Part shown: positions 19,244 through 28,895 of the stretch, in pieces | Layout of the letters: each line of letters opens with the position of its first letter | Position numbering within the stretch: the first letter of the stretch is position 1 | NCBI RefSeq assembly: GCF_028283785.1 | Contig: NZ_JAPWKB010000020.1 | Coordinates: 62,001-126,000, forward strand | Direction: 5' to 3' | Length of the DNA: 64,000 nt | Source: Paraburkholderia sp. | Lineage (GTDB): Bacteria > Pseudomonadota > Gammaproteobacteria > Burkholderiales > Burkholderiaceae | Position numbers and translations under genes: made by a program | Notes under the pieces: model-generated | Database searches by the model: none | What the model saw: only the letters and a program-made list of their open reading frames with translations | Told to the model about the DNA's origin: nothing

Positions 19244-19623
19244 GTCGGCCTTCCCTGATTCACCTGGCGCATTCGCCAAACCTCGAATTTTCAAGCCGCG
19301 CGGTCGACTGCGTCAACGCCCGGCAAAAATGGTGTGGCCCGCCGTGCATCGCACGGCGGGCCACTTGATCACGCGATCGTTCAGCGTGGTCCGCAAGTAT
19401 TGCAAGCGGAGTCGGCAACTATTGCAACGGGCAAGGGGACTTGCCGCAGCGCTTCGTTCAACCGTCCGTGCACGTGACCTGAGTTCCTATCGTCCGTTGA
19501 CCGGTGAACGCTTGCGCGTCGTGCGCCGCGTTGCGCGAGTCTCGCGCGTGTGCGGGACGACGCGTCGAACCTGCATGGCCGCGGGCCGGGCGGCCCACGG
19601 CGAGTGTCAGTCGAGCGCCGGAC
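19244..19623. other. Intergenic region without a recognisable gene
   Basis: About 380 bp between two minus-strand genes. It contains the terminator-like hairpin at 19334-19364 and otherwise only short, arginine-rich reading frames without ribosome-binding sites. Confidence 0.5.
19334..19364 (-). terminator. Rho-independent terminator, minus strand
   Basis: Perfect 14-bp arms GTGGCCCGCCGTGC and their complement enclose a 3-base loop. On the minus strand they are followed by ACCATTTTTG, giving a five-T tract. It probably ends the transcript of the DUF1328 gene. Confidence 0.65.
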
Positions 19624-19785
19624 TCACCGTCGCATCACGCCCATCAGCAGCGTCACGAGGAAGATCACCACGAAGATGAAGAACAGCACCTTCGCGATTT
19701 CCGCCGCGCCGGCCGCGATGCCGCCAAAGCCGAACACGGCCGCGATGATGGCGATGATGAAGAAAATAGCTGCGTAGCGAAGCAT
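19624..19785 (-). CDS. DUF1328 / UPF0391 small membrane protein
   Basis: This is a 53-residue inner-membrane peptide with two helices. It begins MLRYAAIFFIIAIIAAVFGF, followed by GGIAAGAAEIAKVLFFIF, and ends LLMGVMRR. The paired hydrophobic helices around GGIAAGAAEIAK are characteristic of the DUF1328 family (YtjA-like), whose role is unknown. AAGGGGG lies before the ATG. The gene is short but the family match is convincing. Confidence 0.88.
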   Translation of the reverse strand: MLRYAAIFFIIAIIAAVFGFGGIAAGAAEIAKVLFFIFVVIFLVTLLMGVMRR

Positions 19786-19954
19786 GAGGCCCCCTTCCGA
19801 TAATTTGGCACACGTTGGATTGAATCAGGCCGGCTGTAGTCATCTGGATTCGCCGACATCGACGCGAAGCGCAAGGCAACTGTGCCGCCGAGCCTGCTAC
19901 AGCAACCCGTGTGCCCGTTCGGGCCATGCTGTTCGGGAGGGCGCGTCGGGCGCG

Positions 19955-21409
19955 TCAGGCCGCGTTGCCGGTCGCCACGGTGCGCTCGACCGGCTGTGCC
20001 GATGGCGTGGCGGGCGTGGCGCAAACGGTCGTGGTGGAAGCGTCCGGCCACGCGGCGACGCGATCGCGTCCGGCCGCTTTCGCGCGATAGAGCGCGGCGT
20101 CGGCGTGGGCGAGCAGATCGACGGCGGGCGCGTGGCTCGCTTCGCTGAATGTGGCGATGCCCACCGACGCGGTCACGTGTCCGGCTTCGGTGAACGGTCC
20201 GTCGATCGCGAGTCGCGCGACGGCTTTGCGCAGCGATTCGCCGATTCGCGCGGCCATATCGTGCTCGCAGTCCGGCAACACCACGACGAACTCCTCGCCG
20301 CCATAGCGGGCGACGAAATCGCTGTTGCGCCGCAGCGCGCCCTGCAATGCGTGCGCGACGGCGATCAGGCACTGGTCGCCGTGCAAATGACCGAGCGTGT
20401 CGTTGTAGCGCTTGAAATGATCGATGTCGATCATCAGGATCGACAGCGCGCCGCGGTTGGTGTGCGCATGGTCGAGCGCTTGCCGGTAACGGTCGTCGAA
20501 CGCGCGGCGGTTGTAGAGGCCGGTCAGGCCGTCGCGCGCGGCGAATTCGCTGAGCTGCGCGTTGGCCGCATGTAATTCGCGGTACAGGTGGCTGATTTCC
20601 CAGATCAAGACGCCGAGTACCGTGCTCGACGCCAGCACCGATTCCATCCGCGCGACGTACCAGCCGACGCTATAGCGCGAACTCGCGAACATCGTCAGCG
20701 CGACATCCGCGAGACCGGCCAGCAACGCGACGCTGAGCCACAGGTCGAGCAATGTGCGCAGCCGCGTCGTGACGACCGCATAGCCGAGCGCCGTGACGCT
20801 GAGGATGCCGATCGCGATGCCGGTCGGGCTGGTCAGCAGCGCTTTGTACGAGCCGCCGGAAATCAGGTCCGGCAGCCACGATGCACCGTGAATTGCCAGC
20901 GCACACACCGCCACCGACGCGCACACCGGCAAGCCGAACAACGCAGCCCCGATCCGCCGCGCGGGGCGGGCCGGTCCGAGCGCGGCGGGAAAACACCGTC
21001 CGACGAACAGCGCTGCGATCATCAGCAGCGGCGTGCCCGCGTGCCAGAACGCCCAGATCAGCACCGCGCTTTGCGGTCCCGCGCCGAGCAGACCGGTCGG
21101 CGAAAACACGCCGGGAAACACCGGCAACTGGATCGCGACGGCGACGGCGGTGTAGCCGTAAGCGCCGCCGAGCGCGGCGAGAAACGGCTGGCGCGTGATC
21201 ATGAACTGCGTCCACAGCAGATACGCGGTCAGGCCTTCGGTGAACAGCACGGCCATCGCGAACATCGGCAGGAAGGGCGTGATGGTCGGGCCGGGGACGC
21301 TGGCGAAGCGCAATACGGCCAGCACCGTCGCCACGATGAACGCGGCGACCGCGGTGGCGGCGACGGCTTGCTGTCGACTGACCGACAGGCTCATGATGCT
21401 GCTTTTCAT
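19955..21409 (-). CDS. Membrane diguanylate cyclase (MASE4-like sensor + GGDEF)
   Basis: Makes the second messenger cyclic di-GMP from two GTP. The 484-residue protein has an N-terminal sensor region of about eight hydrophobic helices (residues 15-275) resembling the MASE4 type, then a GGDEF domain at about 290-455. The active-site motif GGEEF is at residues 370-374, and RNSD at 361-364 forms the usual inhibitory I-site five residues before it, so the enzyme should be active and product-inhibited. The domain opens with the typical ARDGLTGLYNRRAFD. A Thr/Ala-rich tail follows. The signal sensed is unknown. Confidence 0.93.
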   Translation of the reverse strand: MKSSIMSLSVSRQQAVAATAVAAFIVATVLAVLRFASVPGPTITPFLPMFAMAVLFTEGLTAYLLWTQFMITRQPFLAALGGAYGYTAVAVAIQLPVFPGVFSPTGLLGAGPQSAVLIWAFWHAGTPLLMIAALFVGRCFPAALGPARPARRIGAALFGLPVCASVAVCALAIHGASWLPDLISGGSYKALLTSPTGIAIGILSVTALGYAVVTTRLRTLLDLWLSVALLAGLADVALTMFASSRYSVGWYVARMESVLASSTVLGVLIWEISHLYRELHAANAQLSEFAARDGLTGLYNRRAFDDRYRQALDHAHTNRGALSILMIDIDHFKRYNDTLGHLHGDQCLIAVAHALQGALRRNSDFVARYGGEEFVVVLPDCEHDMAARIGESLRKAVARLAIDGPFTEAGHVTASVGIATFSEASHAPAVDLLAHADAALYRAKAAGRDRVAAWPDASTTTVCATPATPSAQPVERTVATGNAA

Positions 21410-21638
21410 GTCGCGGGAATCGGGTGAAAAGTGGGCGCGAAGATTCGGTGGCGGCTTTCCGGCGCGGTGCGACGTGCGCTTCGCGCGACGGATGCCGACA
21501 TGTGGGTTATCGGCGGAGCGGGCTGGATTCTTGAGACGGCGGCTGCGACGTGCGCCGGATCGACGTTATGATGGCCGCGTGGCGCGCCGTTCCGACGGCG
21601 CATGGCCCGCGTCTTTTTAACCGTCACCGTCTGGAACC

Positions 21639-22142
21639 ATGAGCAAGATTCTCGTCAGCGCCTGTCTTGCCGGCTTGCCGGTTCGCTACAACGGTCTCGC
21701 CAAGACCGCGCGCGACGCGATTGTCCAGACGTGGCGCGACGAAGGGCGGCTCGTGATCGTGTGTCCGGAAGTGGCGGCGGGATTCGGCACGCCGCGTCCG
21801 CCGGCCGAGATCCAGTTGCGTCGCGTGGGCGCGGACGTGCTGGACGGCGCGGCGACGATTGCCGACGCTACCGGCGACGACGTCACCGCGATGTTTATCG
21901 CCGGAGCGGAACACGCGCTGCAACGCGCGCAGGAGGAAGGGTGCGGGTACGCGCTGCTCGCCGACGGCAGTCCGTCGTGCGGCAGCGGATTTGTGTATGA
22001 CGGGAGTTTCAGCGGCGCCACGCTCGATGGCGAGGGCGTCACGGCCGCGCTGTTGCGGCGGCACGGCATTCGCGTGTTTGCGCACACGCAGATTGCGGAA
22101 CTCGCCGACGCAATTGCCGCCGACGAAGCGCGGAAGTCCTGA
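21639..22142 (+). CDS. DUF523 family protein
   Basis: This is a 167-residue cytoplasmic protein of the DUF523 (YbbK-like) family. It shows the hallmark SACLAGLPVRYNG start, the CPEVAAGFGTPRPPAEI segment and the cysteine motif DGSPSCGSG at about residue 110. The three conserved Cys regions suggest metal or iron-sulfur binding, but no reaction is established. It is divergent from the diguanylate cyclase. Confidence 0.9.
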   Translation: MSKILVSACLAGLPVRYNGLAKTARDAIVQTWRDEGRLVIVCPEVAAGFGTPRPPAEIQLRRVGADVLDGAATIADATGDDVTAMFIAGAEHALQRAQEEGCGYALLADGSPSCGSGFVYDGSFSGATLDGEGVTAALLRRHGIRVFAHTQIAELADAIAADEARKS

Positions 22143-22206
22143 TCACGCGCTAACCTGCGGCCGAAGCATCGCTCCGGCGCGCACCGGATCTCACAGTTTC
22201 AGCGCC

Positions 22207-22857
22207 TCAGCGCAATTGCGTGACGGCCAGCAACAACACCATGCTGCCGATCGCGCCGTCCAGAATGCGCCACGCCGTAGCACGCCGGAAAAGCGGCGCA
22301 AGCGCACGCGCGCCATAGCCCAGCGCGAGAAACCACACGCAACTGACCGCCATCGCGCCGACCGCGAACGCGACGCGCGAGCCGTCCGGTTCACGCGCGC
22401 CCGCCGTGCCGATCAGCAGGAACGTGTCGAGATAAACGTGCGGATTGAGCCACGTCAGCGCCAGCGTCATCAGGATCACGGGGATCGCGCGTTGCGCTTG
22501 CGGTGTGACCGTATCCGGAGCCTGTGCGTCACGCGCGGCGGTTTGCGGATTCACGTCGAGTACCGCGTGACCGGGCCGCCATGCGCGGCGCAGCGCGTTG
22601 ATGCCGAACCACGCGAGATACGCGAGCCCGACGTAGAGCATCGTATGGACGAAGACCGGATACCGTTCGACCAGCACCGACGCGCCGCCCACACCGAGTC
22701 CGATCAGCACGCAGTCCGACACCAGGCACAACGCGACGATCTTGCCGACATGCGCGCGCATGATGCCTTGTCGCAGCACATACGCGTTTTGAGCGCCAAT
22801 CGTGACGATCAACGACGCGCACAATGCGGCGCCGTGAGAAAAAGCGAGCCAATCCAT
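22207..22857 (-). CDS. argO: LysE/ArgO family basic amino-acid exporter
   Basis: Exports arginine or lysine from the cytoplasm. The 216-residue inner-membrane protein shows five or six helices and the LysE/ArgO signatures: IVTIGAQNAYVLRQGI at about residues 17-32 and TWLNPHVYLDTFLLIG at about 135-150. It is divergent from an ArgP/LysG-like regulator at 22956, exactly the arrangement in which that regulator activates the exporter in other bacteria. Confidence 0.92.
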   Translation of the reverse strand: MDWLAFSHGAALCASLIVTIGAQNAYVLRQGIMRAHVGKIVALCLVSDCVLIGLGVGGASVLVERYPVFVHTMLYVGLAYLAWFGINALRRAWRPGHAVLDVNPQTAARDAQAPDTVTPQAQRAIPVILMTLALTWLNPHVYLDTFLLIGTAGAREPDGSRVAFAVGAMAVSCVWFLALGYGARALAPLFRRATAWRILDGAIGSMVLLLAVTQLR

Positions 22858-22955
22858 AATCGATCCAGTAGACGGGGGTGACGAATTGGCGCTAGTCTGC
22901 CGTGTCGCTACTCGTAAGAGAAGCTAATTTGGCTAACTCTGATTAAGGAACGCTA

Positions 22956-23849
22956 ATGCTGGATTATGCGTTGCTCGACGCGCTGGCTGCCGTCGTGCGG
23001 CACGGCTCGTTCGATCGCGCCGCGAGCGAATTGAACGTCACGCCGTCGGCGGTATCGCAGCGCGTGAAGCTGCTGGAGGAGCGCGTCGGCAGCGTGCTGG
23101 TCAAGCGCGGTCAGCCGTGCGTCGCGACCACGGCGGGCGCGCTGCTGTGCCGTCATACCGAGCGCGTGCAGTTGCTGGAAGCGGAATTGACCGGCCACGC
23201 GCCCGCGTCGCCGGGCATGCGGATGGCGCGCTGGCCGACCTTGCGGGTGGCCGTCAACGACGACAGCGTCGGTACGTGGTTCGTCGATGCGGTTGCGCCG
23301 TTTTGCGTCGAGCGTGAGATGCTGCTCGATCTCGTGATCGACGATCAGGATCACACCGCGCAGCTGATCCGCGACGGCAGCGTACAAGGCGCGGTGACGA
23401 CGCAGGCGGAACCGATCCAGGGTTGCCGTTCGACGCGGCTGGGCCGGATGCGTTACCGGGCGGTATGCGCGCCCGCGTTCTTCGCGCGCTATTTCGCCGA
23501 CGGCGTGAATCGCGACACGCTGGGCCGCGCGCCATGCGTCGATTTCAATCCGAAAGACCAGTTGCAAGCGCGTTTCGTGCGACGCATCACCCGCGCCGAA
23601 CTCGATCCGCCGACGCACTGGATTCCCCACGTGGCGGGCTTTCTGCGCGGCTGCGTGACGGGTCTCGGCTGGGGCATGTGTCCGGAACGGATGATCGCGC
23701 CGCATCTCGCCAGCGGCGAGTTGATCGAGATCGCGCCGGGTAAGCATCTCGACGTCGATCTCTACTGGCAAAGCTGGCGTCTGTCGATCGGCTGGCTCGA
23801 CGATTTCGGCGCGATGGTCCGGCAGCGCGCCGGGGAACTGCTCGGCTGA
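22956..23849 (+). CDS. argP: LysR family regulator, ArgP/LysG type
   Basis: Activates the basic amino-acid exporter gene in response to lysine or arginine. The 297-residue product begins MLDYALLDALAAVVRHGSFD and continues ASELNVTPSAVSQRVKLLE, characteristic of ArgP/IciA. The C-terminal domain carries the subgroup segment HTAQLIRDGSVQGAVTTQAE and PCVDFNPKDQLQ. AAGGA precedes the start. The 98-bp divergent intergenic region holds three GCTAA pentamers (22923, 22932, 22952), which may be part of the operator. Confidence 0.92.
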   Translation: MLDYALLDALAAVVRHGSFDRAASELNVTPSAVSQRVKLLEERVGSVLVKRGQPCVATTAGALLCRHTERVQLLEAELTGHAPASPGMRMARWPTLRVAVNDDSVGTWFVDAVAPFCVEREMLLDLVIDDQDHTAQLIRDGSVQGAVTTQAEPIQGCRSTRLGRMRYRAVCAPAFFARYFADGVNRDTLGRAPCVDFNPKDQLQARFVRRITRAELDPPTHWIPHVAGFLRGCVTGLGWGMCPERMIAPHLASGELIEIAPGKHLDVDLYWQSWRLSIGWLDDFGAMVRQRAGELLG

Positions 23850-23876
23850 AGTGACGCCCGGGCGCGCCGGGTCCGG

Positions 23877-24827
23877 CTACAGCAGCAGTTCGATCGAGTG
23901 AAACAGCCGGCGCTGCGCGGCGTCCTGCGAGCGCGCGCCTTCGTCGATCACTTCGCGCAGGCAATCCAGAAAACACGCCGCTGCGGTGCTGACGGGCGCA
24001 CCGCGTCGCGACGTGATGCTGACGATGGTTTCATCGACGGTCTCGCGCAGCGGCAATGCCCACAGATCTTCCTTGCTGCTGATGCGTTCGACCAGCGGCC
24101 ACGGAAAGATGCTCAGCATGTCGCTTTGCGCGAGCAGCCCCAACACGACCGCCAGCGAATGCGCGAGATGGATGGTGCGCGGCACCGGCATGCCGCGTTT
24201 GCCGAACAGATTGTCCGCAATCGAATCGCGGCTTGCCGGGTCCCAGTTCAGCACCCATTCGGCATCGCCGAGTTCGAGCAACGAGCGGCAACCGGCCTTC
24301 GGATGATCGCGCCGTGCGACCACCGCCGAGTGCGTCGAAAACAGCGGTACGTTGTGAAACTCCGATTGCGGCGACGCGGGCGCCGGCCGCCCGATCGAAA
24401 AGTCGAGACTGCCGTCACGCAGACGCGGTTGCACGACCGCCAGCAAACCTTCGAAAAACTCCAGTTGCACATCCGGCATCCGCTGACGAAACCGCTGCAC
24501 CGCAGGCGGCAAAAACGTCAGCGCGACCCACGGTGTCACGCCGATCGACAGCTTGCCTGCGGCGGCACCACGCATCGCTTCGATTTCCGCTTCGGCACGC
24601 CGCAACTGGCCGAGCACCAGCCGCGCATGCACGACCAGCGCCCGGCCGAACTCGGTGAACGCGACGCCGCTCGCGCTGCGCACCACCAGCGGCGCACGCA
24701 GATCCGCCTCCAGCTCGCGCACCGCCTTGGTCACCGCCGCCGGTGAAACACCCATCGTCCGCGCGGCCGCACGGATACTGCCGGTATCCGCGATCGCCGC
24801 CAAGGTATTGAGCTGATGCAGTTTCAT
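23877..24827 (-). CDS. LysR family transcriptional regulator
   Basis: A 316-residue regulator with helix-turn-helix MKLHQLNTLAAIADTGSIRA and an effector-binding domain ending near FLDCLREVIDEGARSQ. The start at 24827 is the conserved one; the upstream extension looks unrelated. It is divergent from the M20 amidohydrolase gene at 24950 (122 bp apart) and probably controls that gene and the following MHS transporter. The C-terminal domain resembles regulators of the TsaR/aromatic-utilisation type, but this is only an impression. Confidence 0.9.
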   Translation of the reverse strand: MKLHQLNTLAAIADTGSIRAAARTMGVSPAAVTKAVRELEADLRAPLVVRSASGVAFTEFGRALVVHARLVLGQLRRAEAEIEAMRGAAAGKLSIGVTPWVALTFLPPAVQRFRQRMPDVQLEFFEGLLAVVQPRLRDGSLDFSIGRPAPASPQSEFHNVPLFSTHSAVVARRDHPKAGCRSLLELGDAEWVLNWDPASRDSIADNLFGKRGMPVPRTIHLAHSLAVVLGLLAQSDMLSIFPWPLVERISSKEDLWALPLRETVDETIVSITSRRGAPVSTAAACFLDCLREVIDEGARSQDAAQRRLFHSIELLL

Positions 24828-24949
24828 CTGGAAAAAGCCGCGAGAGGGTGGCAACCCGTAGTTGCCGGTCAAACGATTTTACGCCTGCCGGACAAAAAAT
24901 CGGCTGGCTATGCTGGCTCGATGCTGTCACCCATTGGAGCGAGACAACC

Positions 24950-26122
24950 GTGAACACGATGACAATTCCGGCGGGCATCGCCGGCCTCGAAGAAGAGATG
25001 ATCGAACTGCGCCGCCGCATTCACGCGCATCCGGAACTGGCCTACGAAGAGTTCGCCACCGGCGATCTGGTCGCCGAAAAACTGACGGAATGGGGCTACA
25101 CGGTCCATCGCGGACTGGGACGAACCGGCGTCGTCGGTCAGTTGAAAGTGGGCAACGGCAACCGGCGGCTCGGCCTGCGCGCCGACATGGACGCGCTGCC
25201 GATCCACGAGAAAACCGGTCTTCCGTATGCCAGCAAACTGGCCGGCAAGATGCACGCGTGCGGTCACGACGGCCACACGGCAATCCTGCTCGCTGCAGCC
25301 AAACACCTCGCGCAGACGAAATCCTTCGACGGCACGCTGAACGTGATTTTCCAGCCGGCCGAAGAAGGCCAGGCGGGCGCGCGCAAGATGCTCGAAGACG
25401 GTCTGTTCGAGACGTTCCCGTGCGACGCGGTGTTTGCGTTGCACAACATGCCGGGTTTTCCGACCGGCAAGCTCGGTTTTATGCCGGGCTCGTTCATGGC
25501 GTCGTCGGATACGGTGATCGTCACCGTGACCGGGCGCGGCGGACACGGCGCCGTGCCGCACAAGGCGATCGATCCGGTGGTGGTGTGCGCGCAGATCGTG
25601 CTGGCATTGCAAACCATCGTGTCGCGCGGCGTCGCGCCGCTCGATATGGCGATCGTCACGGTCGGCGCGATCCATGCGGGCGATGCGCCGAACGTGATTC
25701 CCGAAAGCGCTGAAATGCGGCTGTCGGTGCGCGCGTTGCGCCCGGAAGTGCGCGACTTCCTGCAACAGCGCATCACCGAGGTCGTGCATGCGCAGGCGGC
25801 CGTGTACGGCGCGCGCGCGGAGGTCGACTATCAGCGCCGTTATCCGGTGCTGGTCAACGACGTCGCCATGACCGGATTCGCGAAACAGGTCGCGGTCGAC
25901 TGGCTCGGCGAAGACGGTCTGATTCCGGATATGCAGCCGCTCACCGGCAGCGAAGACTTCGCGTTCCTGCTTGAACGCTGCGCGGGCAGCTATCTGATTA
26001 TCGGCAATGGCGACGGCGAGGGCGGTTGCATGGTGCACAACCCCGGCTACGACTTCAACGACGACATCCTCGCGACCGGCGCGGCCTACTGGGTGCGGCT
26101 CGCCGAAGCGTTTCTGGTCTGA
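24950..26122 (+). CDS. M20 family metallo-amidohydrolase (hippurate hydrolase-like)
   Basis: A zinc-type M20D peptidase/amidohydrolase that cleaves N-acyl amino acids such as hippurate. The 390-residue protein has RRRIHAHPELAYEEF near the N-terminus, the metal-binding ADMDALPI and HACGHDGHT, PAEEGQAGARKM with catalytic Glu, a dimerisation domain with GRGGHGAVPHKAIDPV, and the C-terminal ligand segment TGSEDFAF. The start is taken as GTG 24950 because GGAG lies ten bases upstream; ATG 24959 is the alternative. The MHS transporter follows at 49 bp, so uptake and hydrolysis of an acyl amino acid is a fair guess. Confidence 0.9.
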   Translation: MNTMTIPAGIAGLEEEMIELRRRIHAHPELAYEEFATGDLVAEKLTEWGYTVHRGLGRTGVVGQLKVGNGNRRLGLRADMDALPIHEKTGLPYASKLAGKMHACGHDGHTAILLAAAKHLAQTKSFDGTLNVIFQPAEEGQAGARKMLEDGLFETFPCDAVFALHNMPGFPTGKLGFMPGSFMASSDTVIVTVTGRGGHGAVPHKAIDPVVVCAQIVLALQTIVSRGVAPLDMAIVTVGAIHAGDAPNVIPESAEMRLSVRALRPEVRDFLQQRITEVVHAQAAVYGARAEVDYQRRYPVLVNDVAMTGFAKQVAVDWLGEDGLIPDMQPLTGSEDFAFLLERCAGSYLIIGNGDGEGGCMVHNPGYDFNDDILATGAAYWVRLAEAFLV

Positions 26123-26170
26123 GCGCGGTTCGATTCGCCGTCTGTACGCATGGAGCAACAGGAGACACGC

Positions 26171-27538
26171 ATGGACTTATCCGCCGCCCACCCGTCCCGC
26201 GCCGATTCGGGGTCTGCCAATCCGGCCATCGCTTCGGCCGCAAGCCCGGCCGGACACGCAAAAGCCATTGCCGCGATCACGCTCGGCAACGGTCTCGAGT
26301 TTTTCGACTTCACGATCTACAGTTTTTTCGCGACGATCATCGGCAAGCTGTATTTCCCGGTGGAAGGCTCGATGGCGCAGTTGATGCTCGCGGCCGGCAC
26401 GTTCGGCGTGGGTTTCATCATGCGTCCGGTGGGCGGCATCGTGCTGGGCGGCTACGCGGATCGCGCGGGCCGCAAGGCGGCGATGAGCCTCACGCTATGG
26501 CTGATGACGCTCGGCTCCGCGCTGATCGCGTTTGCGCCGACCTACGCGACCATCGGGCTCGCCGCGCCCGCGCTGATCGTGCTGGCGCGTTTGATCCAGG
26601 GCTTCGCGCTCGGCGGTGAAGTCGGCGCATCGACGTCGCTGCTGATGGAATACGGCAGCGATAAAACGCGCGGCTTCTACGGCAGCTGGCAGTTCGTCAG
26701 TCAGGGCCTGAATACCGTGTGCGGCTCGCTGCTGGGCGTCGCGCTCGCATCGTGGATGTCGGCGCCGTCGCTCGAAAGCTGGGGCTGGCGCATTCCGTTC
26801 GTGATCGGCATGGCGATGGGGCCGGTCGGCGTCTATATCCGGCGTCATCTGAACGAGACGCTGCCGGGTGTCGAAGCTTGCGCGTCCGCTCACGATGGCG
26901 GCGAACCCGCGCATACGCCGGTCCGGTCGTTGCCGGTTCGCGAGATTTTCTCCGGGCATGCGCGTTCGATCGTCTGCGGCGTCGTCACGACCATCGGCGG
27001 CACGGCGGCGAACTACATCGTGCTGTTCTACCTGTCCACGTACGCAATCCGCATCCTCCATATGCCGATGTCGCTCGCGTTGTGGGCGGCGTGGACCGCG
27101 GCCGTCGTCACGGTGATCTGCGCGCCGTTCGCGGGCGCATTGTCCGACCGGATCGGACGCAAGCGGGTGTTCTGGGTGTCGCGCGTACTGTTGATCGCGG
27201 TGGTCTATCCGGCCTTTATGGTGATCAACGCAGTGCCGACGGTGCCGGTGCTGCTGTCGGTGGTGGCGGGACTCGCGGTGCTGGTCGCGTTCACGGCGGT
27301 GCCGAATATCGTGATGCTGCCGGAACTGTTTCCGCGCCAGATTCGCGCCACGGGTATGTCGATCGTGTACTGCCTCGGCGTGTCGATCTTCGGCGGCTTC
27401 GCGCAATTTTTCGCGACCTGGCTGATCGATCTGACGGGCAGCAATCTTGCGCCCGCGTGGTATCTGATCGGTTGCGGCGTGGTGTCGTTGCTGCCGTTGC
27501 CGTTCATGCGCGAAACGGCGGGACGCCCGATCGACTGA
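26171..27538 (+). CDS. MFS transporter, metabolite:H+ symporter (MHS) type
   Basis: This is a 455-residue, 12-helix symporter. It has the MHS opening GNGLEFFDFTIYSFFATIIG, the PVGGIVLGGYADRAGRKAAM loop (motif A) between helices 2 and 3, and LIQGFALGGEVGASTSLLMEY, all typical of the family that imports citrate, proline, ketoglutarate or dicarboxylates. The start at 26171 is preceded by CAGGAG at eight bases; the ATG at 26150 lacks such a site. It follows the amidohydrolase and probably imports its substrate or a related acid. Confidence 0.9.
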   Translation: MDLSAAHPSRADSGSANPAIASAASPAGHAKAIAAITLGNGLEFFDFTIYSFFATIIGKLYFPVEGSMAQLMLAAGTFGVGFIMRPVGGIVLGGYADRAGRKAAMSLTLWLMTLGSALIAFAPTYATIGLAAPALIVLARLIQGFALGGEVGASTSLLMEYGSDKTRGFYGSWQFVSQGLNTVCGSLLGVALASWMSAPSLESWGWRIPFVIGMAMGPVGVYIRRHLNETLPGVEACASAHDGGEPAHTPVRSLPVREIFSGHARSIVCGVVTTIGGTAANYIVLFYLSTYAIRILHMPMSLALWAAWTAAVVTVICAPFAGALSDRIGRKRVFWVSRVLLIAVVYPAFMVINAVPTVPVLLSVVAGLAVLVAFTAVPNIVMLPELFPRQIRATGMSIVYCLGVSIFGGFAQFFATWLIDLTGSNLAPAWYLIGCGVVSLLPLPFMRETAGRPID

Positions 27539-27569
27539 TACCGTCGACGTGGTGGGCTGCTGGACGTGA

Positions 27570-27605
27570 AAAGGGCCGGCGTTGCATCTGCAACGCCGGC
27601 CCTTT
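27570..27605. terminator. Bidirectional rho-independent terminator
   Basis: Arms AAAGGGCCGGCGTTGCA (27570-27586) and their complement (27589-27605) are separated by two bases, with A- and T-rich edges. It lies between convergent MFS genes. Confidence 0.85.
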
Positions 27606-27647
27606 CGTTTGATCGACGCGATCGACGATCGACGATCGACGATTGCG

Positions 27648-28895
27648 TCAGTGCGTTTCGGGCACGCCGGTGGCTTCTTCCTGCTCGGCGGCGTCGCGGG
27701 TTTCCGGCATTGCCGCCCAGACCAGCAGCACCGCCAGCGCGCCGGCGGCCGCGAGGCCGAAGAAGCTGACGGTATTGCCGAAGCGATCCGCGATGAAACC
27801 GGCCACGGCCGTGCTCAGCGTCGCGCCGATCCCCGCCGCCAGCCCGAACAGGCCGATACACAGGTTATAGCGGCCCTTGCCGCCCGCGACGTCCGCCGCG
27901 ATCAGCGGCAGCATCACGCCGAACACGGCGGCGCTCAAACCGTCGAGCATCTGCACCGGCACCAGCAGATACGGGCTGCTGACGCCCGCGAACAACAACG
28001 CGCGGACTGGCAGAGCGGAGAAGCCGAGCACGAGGATCGGCCGTCGTCCCCAGCGTTGCGCCGAGCGTCCGACCCACGGCGACATCATCGCGACGATCGC
28101 TTGCGGCACGATGATGCACGCGGCGATCACCAGCTGCACGTTATCGCCCATGCCCGCCGTCACTTCGCCCGCGGCGAGGTTCAGCATCGCCGCATTCGAC
28201 AGATGGAACAGCACGACGCAGCCCGCGAAAATCAGCATGCGCTTGTCGCGCAGCAGTTCGCGCAGCGTTTCGCGATGCTCGCCTTCGTCGGGTTTCGGCG
28301 TGGGCGCGGCTTTCGGCAATACGACTTCGTCGGTGTGCTGGATCATCGCCAGCGCGAACAGCGCCGGAACGGCCAGCGCGGCGGTCAGCCAGAAAACCGC
28401 GCGCGGCGAATAGTATTCGCCGAACATGCCCATCAGACCCGCCGCGACCGCACTGCCGATCGACGCCCAGCGCGCGTTGCGCCCGAGCCGGTCGCCGAGA
28501 TTCTGACGGCCGACCAGCGCGAACGAAATTGCCGCCATCGCCGGGACCAGCATGCAGCTCGCGAAGCCGTGGAACACCTCGGCGGCGATCACCGGAATCA
28601 CGGTTGGGCTGCTGGCGAGCAGGACCGCGCTCAGGATGATCGCGACGATCGCCCATGCGGCGGCGCCCTTCTTGTTGCGCAGCGCATCGACCGCGGCGCC
28701 ACCCGGCACCTGGCTCACCATCGCGCTGATCGTGCCGACGGACAGCACCATGCCGATCTCGCCCTGGGTCCATTTGTGCGACGCCAGATACGACGCGATA
28801 AACGGCCCGAAGCCGGTCTGCACGTTCGCCACGAAGAAGTTCAGCCAGTCCAGCGCCCGCAGACTACGAATTGATACGAGTTGCCGGCCGGTCAT
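27648..28895 (-). CDS. MFS transporter
   Basis: This is a 415-residue inner-membrane transporter with 12 helices. It opens MTGRQLVSIRSLRALDWLNF, and the central loop (residues 190-220, Glu/Lys-rich) splits two six-helix halves. NTRR-type motif A is represented by DALRNKKGAAAW. The family cannot be tied to a substrate. Its ATG overlaps the stop of the upstream PRC-barrel gene (ATGA at 28892-28895), so the two are almost certainly translationally coupled. A longer in-frame reading to 29393 overlaps that gene and is not credible. Confidence 0.88.
   Translation of the reverse strand: MTGRQLVSIRSLRALDWLNFFVANVQTGFGPFIASYLASHKWTQGEIGMVLSVGTISAMVSQVPGGAAVDALRNKKGAAAWAIVAIILSAVLLASSPTVIPVIAAEVFHGFASCMLVPAMAAISFALVGRQNLGDRLGRNARWASIGSAVAAGLMGMFGEYYSPRAVFWLTAALAVPALFALAMIQHTDEVVLPKAAPTPKPDEGEHRETLRELLRDKRMLIFAGCVVLFHLSNAAMLNLAAGEVTAGMGDNVQLVIAACIIVPQAIVAMMSPWVGRSAQRWGRRPILVLGFSALPVRALLFAGVSSPYLLVPVQMLDGLSAAVFGVMLPLIAADVAGGKGRYNLCIGLFGLAAGIGATLSTAVAGFIADRFGNTVSFFGLAAAGALAVLLVWAAMPETRDAAEQEEATGVPETH

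Noticed and set aside
19420..19590. A 29-codon basic peptide on the minus strand after the DUF1328 gene
   Set aside because: Almost only Arg/Thr, with no convincing ribosome-binding site.
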